Assembly (NCBI GenBank): GCA_030042855.1
Contig: JASHYU010000117.1
Location: 1-5,176, forward strand
Direction of reading: 5' to 3'
DNA length: 5,176 nt
Source: Thermoplasmata archaeon
GTDB taxonomy: Archaea > Thermoplasmatota > Thermoplasmata > UBA184
Shown here: piece by piece, positions 1-5,176 of the stretch
How positions within the stretch are numbered: position 1 is the stretch's first letter
How the letters are laid out: every line of letters begins with the position of its first letter
The notes under the pieces: model-generated
The model's database searches: none
What the model was told of the DNA's origin: nothing
What the model saw: the letters and a program-made list of their open reading frames with translations, nothing else
Program-made: the position numbers and the translations under genes

Positions 1-856
1 CAGCGGCGCCGGGCGGCGGGGTCGGCCAGCGGCGGTCGAACTGCTCGAGCAGGAGCGGGTTCCCGCCGGTCTCCGAGTAGCGGCGCGCGACCTCCTCCGT
101 CGAGAACTCCCGGTCCGGCTCGCGCCAGCGGAGGTACTCGGCGACCTCCGCGGACGTGAACGGCCGCAGGTAGGTCCGGCGCGCGCGCACCGCGCCCTCG
201 AACTCCTCGAGCCGCGCGCGCCGGGCTTCCGGGAGCGCCTCGAACGGCCGGGACGTCGCGAGGATCCAGAACGGACGATCGGCGAGACGACCGGCGAGGT
301 ACTCGATCGCCTCCAGCGAGAGGTCGTCGCTCCGGTGCAGGTCCTCGAGCACGAGGACCGTCGGGCCGGTGCGCGAGACCTCGCGGAACTGCTCGATGAG
401 GCCCGACCAGAGCGGCTCGCGGGCGAGCTCGCCCCGCTCGTCGGCCTCCTCGATCTCGGAGAGGAGGCGCTCCTCGATGCGGACCGGCGTCGGGAGCTCC
501 GACAGGCGGAGGCGCGGGGCGAAGCCGATGAGGACGCTCGCCGGGCCCGAGGGGCCGCCGAGCGGCTCGTCCGCGGCCGCCGCGAGGTCGCGGGCGCTCT
601 CGATCGCCGATCGGATCAGGGAGAGCGGGGGCGGCGCGTCGAGCGCGGGCGCCCGGCCGACGAGGACCTGGGCGCCGCGCACGCGGAAGTCGCGGACGAG
701 CTCCCCGACGAGCGTCGACTTGCCCGTGCCCGTCGCCCCGACGAGGATCGTGACCCCGCCGCTCCCCGCGCGCGCGTCGTCGAAGCGCCGATAGAGCGCT
801 TCGACCGCCTCCATCCGGCCGAGGAACGTTCGGCTGTCCCCGACCCCGGTTGCCAT
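1..856 (-). CDS. AAA_16-type regulatory ATPase, N-terminal part (3' end beyond left edge)
   Basis: I translated this frame by hand. It runs open from ATG (854-856) to the left edge, giving 285 visible residues with no stop. The start fits because the conserved FLGR box, which usually opens this ATPase module, follows at residues 11-14; the next Met (15) would remove it. The Walker A motif GATGTGKS is at residues 40-47. A Walker B-like strand reads VLVLEDLHRSDD at 167-178, matching the EDLHWAD signature of the family with W replaced by R. ILATSRP (198-204) is a sensor-like strand, and TGGNPLLLEQ (from 263) is the usual end of the nucleotide-binding module. Such proteins (AAA_16, related to STAND ATPases) usually continue into TPR-like repeats and sometimes carry a DNA-binding or cyclase domain. 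None precedes the ATPase here, and the C-terminus is not visible. The likely role is a cytoplasmic ATP-driven signalling or regulatory switch; the partner is unknown. It lies 39 bases downstream of gcvT with its own TATA-like element, so it is probably transcribed separately. Confidence 0.85.
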   Translation of the reverse strand, partial: MATGVGDSRTFLGRMEAVEALYRRFDDARAGSGGVTILVGATGTGKSTLVGELVRDFRVRGAQVLVGRAPALDAPPPLSLIRSAIESARDLAAAADEPLGGPSGPASVLIGFAPRLRLSELPTPVRIEERLLSEIEEADERGELAREPLWSGLIEQFREVSRTGPTVLVLEDLHRSDDLSLEAIEYLAGRLADRPFWILATSRPFEALPEARRARLEEFEGAVRARRTYLRPFTSAEVAEYLRWREPDREFSTEEVARRYSETGGNPLLLEQFDRRWPTPPPGAA

Positions 857-886
857 CGCCTCGGCGGGTGAGAAGGGAGGCCGCGA

Positions 887-894
887 GTAATAAC
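887..894 (-). promoter_or_regulatory. TATA-like element upstream of the AAA_16 ATPase gene
   Basis: On the minus strand the 39-base gap between gcvT and the ATPase gene begins with GTTATTAC, an AT-rich island in very GC-rich surroundings. If it is an archaeal TATA box centred near -26, transcription would start around 862-865, leaving a leader of about 6-10 bases before the ATG. No Shine-Dalgarno has usable spacing: the only GAGG sits 2 bases from the ATG. A near-leaderless transcript is therefore plausible. This is a pattern match only; no B-recognition element could be confirmed. Confidence 0.4.
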
Positions 895-895
895 G

Positions 896-2074
896 CTACC
901 CTCGCTTCGCCGGGACGAACGGCAGGGGCACGACCCGGGCCGGGACCTCCCGGCCGCGGATCTCGAGGGCGACCGCCGTCCCGGGGGCGGTGAGGCTCGG
1001 CGGGAGGTAGGCGAGCGCGATGCCGCGCCCGAGCGTTGGCGAGATCCCCCCGCTCGTCGCCGTCGTGACGTCCGCGCCGTGCGCGCGGACCGGGGTCCCG
1101 TGGCGGGGGATCGCGCCTTCCGCGTCGACCGCGATCCCCGCGAGGCGCACCGTCGGCCCCTCCGCGCGCTGCTTCTCGAGCGGAGGGCGCCCGACGAACT
1201 CGTGCGCGAAGTCGACGAACCGGTCCTGGCCGGCTTCGATCGGCGTATGGTCGCGGTGGAACTCCTGGCCCGAGAGGAGGTAGCCCTTCTCGAGGCGCAG
1301 CGAGTCCCGGGCGCCGAGCCCCACCGGGGTCGCCCCGCCCGCCACGAGCCGCTCGGCGAGGTCGTCGGCCGACTCGGCCGGGACGAAGAGCTCGTAGCCG
1401 AGCTCGCCGGTGTAGCCCGTCCGGCTGACCAGCGTCGTCTCGGCGAGTGCGGCGGGGAACGGCCGCCCGAGCGCGCCGGCCGCCGCGCCGGGGCCCGGGG
1501 CGGCCGGGAAGAACGCGGCGTGGTAGAACGCGAGCGGATCGAGCGACCAGCCGAAGAGGCCCTCGAGGAGAGCGCGGGAGCGCGGTCCCTGCACCGCGAG
1601 GAGCGCGACCTTCCCGTTCCACCGGGCGATCTCGGTGTCGGGCCCGCGGTGCTGACGGAGGATCTCCTCGATCTCGTCGGCCCGGCCCGCGTTCGGGACC
1701 GCGAGGTGCGATCGTCCGAGCTCGTCCCCCCGGTCGAGGCGGCTCACGAGGAGGTCGTCGACGATCCCACCGGTCGACTCGAGGAGGAACGTGTAGCGCA
1801 CCTGGCCCGGGGCGAGGAGCGGCACGTTCGCGGTCGTCCGGCGCGCGAGGAGGTCGGCCGCGTGGCCCCCGTCGAGGGTGAGGATTCCCATGTGCGAGAC
1901 GTCGAAGAGCCCCACGTCGGTCCGCACCGCGCGGTGCTCGGCGAGGATGCTCGAGTAGTAGAGGGGCATCTCCCAGCCGGCGAACGGGACCATGTGCGCG
2001 CCGTGGCGGCGGTGGAACTCGTAGAGGGGCGTGCGGCGCAGCTCGGTCGGGCCCGGCGGCGGTCCCGCGCTCAC
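896..2074 (-). CDS. gcvT: Glycine cleavage system T-protein (aminomethyltransferase)
   Basis: GcvT takes the aminomethyl group from lipoylated H-protein and, with tetrahydrofolate (or an archaeal analogue), releases ammonia and forms 5,10-methylene-folate. It is a cytoplasmic enzyme. I start it at GTG (2072-2074), giving 392 residues; the open frame extends 64 codons further upstream, but that stretch is Arg/Pro-rich and lies over purP. The GTG has AAGGAG 8 bases upstream and puts TPLYEFH at residues 15-21, as in known GcvT. Family motifs follow in order: FAGWEMPLYY (31-40), EHRAVRTDVGLFDVSHM (46-62), GGIVDDL (102-108) with the conserved aspartate pair 106-107 that includes the catalytic Asp, AVQGP (160-164), YTGELGYE (221-228), GLGARDSLRLEKG (252-264), FVGRPPLEKQR (293-303) and TSGGISPTLG (340-349). 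The length is somewhat above the roughly 360 usual for the family, partly from an Ala/Gly/Pro-rich insertion around 187-212. No H- or P-protein gene is in the window. It overlaps purP by 4 bases and is probably translationally coupled to it. Confidence 0.95.
   Translation of the reverse strand: MSAGPPPGPTELRRTPLYEFHRRHGAHMVPFAGWEMPLYYSSILAEHRAVRTDVGLFDVSHMGILTLDGGHAADLLARRTTANVPLLAPGQVRYTFLLESTGGIVDDLLVSRLDRGDELGRSHLAVPNAGRADEIEEILRQHRGPDTEIARWNGKVALLAVQGPRSRALLEGLFGWSLDPLAFYHAAFFPAAPGPGAAAGALGRPFPAALAETTLVSRTGYTGELGYELFVPAESADDLAERLVAGGATPVGLGARDSLRLEKGYLLSGQEFHRDHTPIEAGQDRFVDFAHEFVGRPPLEKQRAEGPTVRLAGIAVDAEGAIPRHGTPVRAHGADVTTATSGGISPTLGRGIALAYLPPSLTAPGTAVALEIRGREVPARVVPLPFVPAKRG
2071..2074 (-). 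other. 4-base stop/start overlap (GTGA) joining purP and gcvT
   Basis: The minus strand reads GTGA: GTG starts gcvT and TGA ends purP. With a strong Shine-Dalgarno just upstream inside purP, this is a standard arrangement for translational coupling or reinitiation, and it implies that the two genes share one transcript. Confidence 0.85.
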
Positions 2075-3228
2075 GTCAGGATCTCCTTCAGCCGGCCGGT
2101 GTCGAGCGCGTGGCGGACCTCGAGCGCGATCCGGTGACCCGTGCTCATCGGGCCGCGCCAGAGCGCGTTGCCGTACGGGTGGCCGAGGCCGAGGTGGACG
2201 TTCGTGCCGCCCCCGACGCGCGCCGCGACGTCGAAGACGGTCGGCCGGCCGTCGCGGTCGAGGCACGTCTGCAGGCAGAACGGGCCGAGGATCCCGGGCG
2301 GATAGCGCGCCCGCGCCGCGTCGACGAACTTCTCGCCGATCCGGAACACCTCCTCGAGGATCGACTCCCGCACCGTGAGCGTGCCGTGCCCCACGACCGT
2401 GTAGTCGGGGAGGCGCGACGCCTCGGGGAGCTCGAGCTGCTGGGCCGCGGGCAGGCGCACGAGGCCGTCGAGGCTGCTCTCCCGCCGCTCGTCGACCCCG
2501 AGGAGCTCGAGCCCCTCGGCGCGCGGGGCGAGCGGCGAGAAGAAGAAGTTGAAGTTGAACACGGGACCGATCACGTACTCCTCGATCCGGGCGGTCGCGA
2601 GATCGTCCCGGGCGATCGTGCCCTGGGCGATAAGCTGGTCGCTCTTCCGCCGGTACTCCCGCGGGCTCGCGGCGGTGAAGAACCCGCGCTCGAGCCGACG
2701 GACCGCGTGGGGGAGCTTCACGATCACGAGCGCGTCGATCGCGTCCGGCTCCGGGATCCGGCGCGGGATCCGGATCCCGGCCTCCTCAAGGAGCGTGTAG
2801 TAGTTCGCGCGCTCGCTCCGCTCCTCGATCCGCAGCATCGCGCGCGATCCCACGATCGGGACGCGGAGCTCGTCCTCGATCGCCGCGAGCGGGACGTAGG
2901 AAGAGAGCGCGCGGTTCGGCACGAGGAGCGCGCCGTGGCGGCGCAGTCGGTCCTGGGTCGCGCTCGCCGCGAGGTCGGCGAACTTCGGGAGCGTCCAGAC
3001 CTCGTCGACGCAGCCGCGGCGGCGGAGCCCGCCCGGGCTGCGGATCGTCCGGAAGTAGCGGGCGTACGTCGCGTCCCGTCCCGCCTCGGCGAGGACGAGG
3101 CTCGGGAAGCTCTCGGCCACGGCGCCGTCGGCGATGTCCAGCGCCGAGTGCGAGCCGATCGTGGCGAGGACGGGCGTCCGGGGGTACTGATCGACGAGAA
3201 CGCGGACCTCGGAAACGGGGAGGACCAT
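2071..3228 (-). CDS. purP: PurP-family ATP-grasp ligase (formate-dependent FAICAR synthetase or paralogue)
   Basis: PurP ligates formate to AICAR with ATP, giving FAICAR without folate, near the end of archaeal IMP synthesis. The 385 residues match the family in length and layout: an N-terminal DUF1246 domain (about 8-130) with ATIGSHSALDI (22-32) and GRDATYARY (50-58), then an ATP-grasp/DUF1297 region (about 145-385). Recognisable blocks are ARIEEYVIG (213-221), LLGVDERRESSLDGLVRLPA (242-261), VRESILEEVF (286-295), ILGPFCLQ (313-320) and VFDVAARVGGGTN (331-343). Two loops differ from the canonical protein as I recall it from Methanocaldococcus. The PHGSF-like stretch is PNRAL (104-108), losing a histidine, and the Gly-rich VKFPGARGGRGYF is VKLPHAVRRLERGFF (170-184). 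It may therefore be a paralogue; the family is certain, the exact substrate is not. The ATG (3226-3228) is the only start giving the expected N-terminus: no in-frame alternative lies in the first codons. There is no Shine-Dalgarno, but a TATA-like element sits at the leaderless distance. The TGA stop overlaps the gcvT GTG. Confidence 0.88.
   Translation of the reverse strand: MVLPVSEVRVLVDQYPRTPVLATIGSHSALDIADGAVAESFPSLVLAEAGRDATYARYFRTIRSPGGLRRRGCVDEVWTLPKFADLAASATQDRLRRHGALLVPNRALSSYVPLAAIEDELRVPIVGSRAMLRIEERSERANYYTLLEEAGIRIPRRIPEPDAIDALVIVKLPHAVRRLERGFFTAASPREYRRKSDQLIAQGTIARDDLATARIEEYVIGPVFNFNFFFSPLAPRAEGLELLGVDERRESSLDGLVRLPAAQQLELPEASRLPDYTVVGHGTLTVRESILEEVFRIGEKFVDAARARYPPGILGPFCLQTCLDRDGRPTVFDVAARVGGGTNVHLGLGHPYGNALWRGPMSTGHRIALEVRHALDTGRLKEILT
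2083..2088 (-). promoter_or_regulatory. Shine-Dalgarno sequence of gcvT
   Basis: The minus strand reads AAGGAG here, followed by 8 bases (ATCCTGAC) and then the GTG start of gcvT. It lies inside the last codons of purP. It decides the gcvT start: no other in-frame start combines such a site with the expected N-terminus. It contrasts with purP and the ATPase gene, which have no usable Shine-Dalgarno. Confidence 0.8.
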
Positions 3229-3242
3229 TGGAGGGGGGGACG

Positions 3243-5176
3243 TTAACGGAACTTAAGCTCTCGCGCCACCCGCTCCGGGGCGAGGGGGAGCTCGCGGACG
3301 TGCGCGCCCGAGGCGGCGCGCACCGCCGCGGCGATCGTCGCCGGGACCGGGATGATCGGCGGTTCGCCGAGCCCCTTCGCCCCGAACGGTCCGGCGCCCG
3401 GGAAGCCTTCCACGAAGTGGACCTCGATCGGCGGGACCTCGCGGAGCGTCGGGATGCGGTAGTCGACGAGCCCCGCGTTCTCGAGGCGGCCGTCGTCCGA
3501 CCAGATCGCCTCCTCGGTGAGCGCGGCGCCGAGCCCCATCGCCACTCCGCCCTCCACCTGGGCGCGGGCGCTCGGCGGGTCGACGACGACCCCGGCGTCG
3601 TGGAACGCCGCGTAGCGGAGGACGCGCACCGAGCCGGTCTCGAGGTCGACCTCGACCTCGGCCACGTGGGCCGCGCCGGTGAAGTCGGTGAAGGCGTAGA
3701 ACGCGCCGTCGAGGACGACGCGCTCGTCGATCTCGCCCGGCCGTCCGTAGTGCTTCCCTTCGGCCGCGAGCCCCCCCGCCGCGATCTCGGCGGGGGTCAG
3801 GAGCTCGGCCACGCGCCGGCGGCCCGATCCATGGACCGCGACGATCTCACCGTCGAGGACCGCGAGCGTCACCGCACCCGAGTCCCCGAGGCGCTCCGCG
3901 AGCCGGGCGAGGAGGGTCCCGATCGCGGCGTCGACCGCCCGTCCGAGCGCGCCGACCGTGCGGCTGCCGAAGACGCCGGCGTCGAACGGGGCCGCCGCGG
4001 AGTCGCGGTACTCGAGGCGCACGCGCTCCACCGGGAGGCCGCTCCGCCGGGCCGCGACCCGGGCGAGCCCGACGACGACGCTCCCGCTGCCGATCTCCCG
4101 CTCGCCCTCGATGATCACGAGCTCGGTCGGGGAGAGGACGACCCTCGCCTCCCCGCCCGCTCCCGTGCTCGTCGACCAGAACCCGAGGCCGATCCCCACG
4201 CCGCGGCCCGGCGGGGCCTCCGACCGCCACCGGTCGGCGAGCGCTCGCGCGCTCTCGAACGCGCTCGCGAGCCCGAACGGGAGCACGCGCTGGCCGAACG
4301 GGGTGCGGTCCCCCTCGCGCCACAGGTGGCGCGCCTTGAACGTCGCCGGGTCGATCCCGGCCGCCCGCGCGACCGTGTCGAGGTGCGACTCGACCACGAA
4401 CGCGGCCTGCGGGGCGAACGGGGCGCGGTGCGGACCGAACGGGGGCTTGTTCGTGCGGACGGCGTACCCCTCGACCTCGAAGGCGGGCGCGCGGTACGGT
4501 CCGAGGAGGAACCCGATCGCGTAGCCGGTCGCGAAGTCCCGGCCCGGTAGGGAGGTCCCGACGTCGAGCAGGAGCCGCACGCGGCGCGCCGTGATCTCGC
4601 CCGCGCGCACCGCCGTCTCCATCCGCACGACGGCGGGCAACGTCGTCCGGCCGAGCCGGAACTCCTCGTCGTAGCTGAGCGCGAGCCGGACCGGCCGGCC
4701 CGCCGCCCGGGCGAGCAGGAGGGCGTACGGTTCGAGGAACGCCGCGCCCTTGCCGCCGAAACCGCCCCCGACCCACGTCCCCTCGACGACGAGCGACGCC
4801 TCGGGGATCCCGAGGATCGACGCGGTGTCCTCCCGCGCCCCGAACGGGCTCTGGGTGGACGTGCGCACGCGCCAGACGCCGCCCGCCACCTCGGCGACGC
4901 ACGCGTGCGGCTCGAGCGCGACCTGGTGCACGCTCGCCGTCCGGTAGGTCTCCGAGACGACCGTCGCACTGTCGCGGAACGCCCCGTCGACGTCCCCGCG
5001 GAGTGCGTGGACGTGCGCGGCGACCCGCGACGGGTCCTCGACCTTCTGGGCGGGCCACTCGGGGAACAGGTCGTCGAGGTCGTTCGCGACCGGGAGCGGC
5101 TCGACCGCGACACGCACCGCGCGGGCGGCCTCCCGCGCGAGCGACCGGGACGGCGCGGCCACGGCGGCGACGGGCT
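3243..5176 (-). CDS. Molybdenum hydroxylase large subunit, xanthine dehydrogenase family (5' end beyond right edge)
   Basis: This is the molybdopterin-binding catalytic subunit of a xanthine dehydrogenase/aldehyde oxidase-type enzyme, which hydroxylates a substrate using water and passes electrons to FeS and FAD subunits. 643 residues are visible and the frame continues past the window edge. The first residues (PVAAVAAPSRSLAREAA, then VRVAVEPLP) are the usual end of the N-terminal hammerhead domain, so about 100-130 residues are missing; the GTG at 5160-5162 is internal. Cofactor motifs, counted from the edge: LEPHACVAE (87-95), TSTQSPFGARED (105-116), VGGGFGGK (135-142), PHRAPFAPQ (248-256), EIGSG (360-364, where GQG or GTG is common), DSAAAPFDAGVFGSR (391-405) and GAKGLGE (598-604), whose Glu604 (3363-3365) is the conserved catalytic glutamate. 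The AYxCSFR loop of aerobic CO dehydrogenase is absent, so it is not CoxL in the strict sense. The substrate cannot be read from sequence. The FeS and FAD subunits are not in the window and may lie to the right. Confidence 0.92.
   Translation of the reverse strand, partial: PVAAVAAPSRSLAREAARAVRVAVEPLPVANDLDDLFPEWPAQKVEDPSRVAAHVHALRGDVDGAFRDSATVVSETYRTASVHQVALEPHACVAEVAGGVWRVRTSTQSPFGAREDTASILGIPEASLVVEGTWVGGGFGGKGAAFLEPYALLLARAAGRPVRLALSYDEEFRLGRTTLPAVVRMETAVRAGEITARRVRLLLDVGTSLPGRDFATGYAIGFLLGPYRAPAFEVEGYAVRTNKPPFGPHRAPFAPQAAFVVESHLDTVARAAGIDPATFKARHLWREGDRTPFGQRVLPFGLASAFESARALADRWRSEAPPGRGVGIGLGFWSTSTGAGGEARVVLSPTELVIIEGEREIGSGSVVVGLARVAARRSGLPVERVRLEYRDSAAAPFDAGVFGSRTVGALGRAVDAAIGTLLARLAERLGDSGAVTLAVLDGEIVAVHGSGRRRVAELLTPAEIAAGGLAAEGKHYGRPGEIDERVVLDGAFYAFTDFTGAAHVAEVEVDLETGSVRVLRYAAFHDAGVVVDPPSARAQVEGGVAMGLGAALTEEAIWSDDGRLENAGLVDYRIPTLREVPPIEVHFVEGFPGAGPFGAKGLGEPPIIPVPATIAAAVRAASGAHVRELPLAPERVARELKFR
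3250..3257 (-). promoter_or_regulatory. Probable TATA box for leaderless purP transcription
   Basis: The minus strand reads CTTAAGTT, and the CTTAAG core spans -29 to -24 relative to the A of the purP ATG. That is the archaeal TATA position if transcription starts at the start codon. The element lies within the final codons of the upstream hydroxylase gene (GAG CTT AAG TTC CGT TAA), which use CTT and CGT where neighbouring genes mostly use C- or G-ending codons. The missing Shine-Dalgarno before purP supports a leaderless start. A B-recognition element is not clear: the preceding bases GCGAGAG are only loosely purine-rich. This does not exclude some read-through from the hydroxylase gene, which ends 14 bases before purP. 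Confidence 0.5.

Noticed and set aside
335..871. Plus-strand open frame opposite the ATPase gene
   Set aside because: It is antisense to a frame with clear Walker motifs. Its composition is Arg/Asp/Glu/Ala-rich with no recognisable domain, as expected opposite a high-GC gene.
857..895. Transcription terminator after gcvT
   Set aside because: The minus strand shows no hairpin followed by T-run and no long poly-T. The AT-rich bases fit a TATA-like element better.
1079..2137. Long plus-strand open frame (352 codons) opposite gcvT
   Set aside because: The opposite strand encodes unmistakable GcvT motifs throughout. The plus-strand product is a highly charged, low-complexity sequence without a family.
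2075..2266. N-terminal extension of 64 residues on GcvT from an upstream start
   Set aside because: The extension is Arg/Pro-rich, lies over the C-terminal coding part of purP and has no homology. The GTG at 2072-2074 has an ideal Shine-Dalgarno and the expected N-terminus.
2110..3246. Long plus-strand open frame (378 codons) opposite purP
   Set aside because: It mirrors the purP frame and is rich in Arg, Glu, Asp and Val, with no domain.
4234..4276. Inverted-repeat-like gcgagcgctcgc and nearby gcgctcgcgagc
   Set aside because: They are short GC palindromes within conserved coding sequence, expected at this base composition. There is no T-run or gene end to suggest a terminator.
3228..4550. 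Plus-strand frame of 440 codons, close to a G-rich GGAGG-like run
   Set aside because: It is opposite the molybdenum hydroxylase, which has conserved cofactor motifs across the interval. The G-run is the complement of the C-tract before purP and overlaps the frame, so it does not act as its ribosome-binding site.
3847..5058. Other minus-strand frames inside the hydroxylase gene (403 and 332 codons)
   Set aside because: They are out-of-frame shadows, Arg/Gly/Pro- or Ser/Arg-rich, without motifs.

Overview
The window is GC-rich (about 70% by eye) and densely coded. All four recognisable genes lie on the minus strand. In transcription order (right to left) they are: the C-terminal part of a molybdenum hydroxylase large subunit (xanthine dehydrogenase family, cut by the right edge); a PurP-family ATP-grasp ligase; GcvT, the aminomethyltransferase (T-protein) of glycine cleavage; and the N-terminal part of an AAA_16-type signalling ATPase (cut by the left edge). 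The only gaps are 14 and 39 bases long, and two genes overlap by 4 bases. No RNA genes, mobile elements, CRISPR arrays or large repeats were seen.

The organism is most likely an archaeon. PurP (DUF1246 plus DUF1297 domains) is characteristically archaeal, and two genes are preceded by TATA-like elements at archaeal spacing instead of Shine-Dalgarno sequences. A high-GC, non-haloarchaeal lineage fits best: the proteins are not strongly acidic, and from memory haloarchaea generally lack PurP. High-GC uncultured Thermoplasmatota are a reasonable guess, but the window alone cannot fix the lineage.

The central unit is purP-gcvT. purP appears to start leaderless, from a TATA-like CTTAAG written into the last codons of the hydroxylase gene. 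gcvT starts at a GTG that overlaps the purP stop (GTGA) and has a strong Shine-Dalgarno, AAGGAG, 8 bases upstream. This is the usual archaeal pattern of a leaderless first gene followed by a Shine-Dalgarno-led, coupled second gene. Functionally the pair joins two parts of one-carbon metabolism: formate activation onto a purine precursor (PurP) and folate-bound methylene transfer from glycine (GcvT). The PurP copy departs from the canonical family at two conserved loops, so it may be a paralogue with a changed substrate. The hydroxylase (possible substrate purine, aldehyde or another heterocycle) may belong to the same metabolism, but that rests only on adjacency. The ATPase has its own likely promoter and looks unrelated.

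No clearly new multi-gene system is visible. The most useful leads are the divergent PurP coupled to GcvT and the promoter embedded in the upstream gene.
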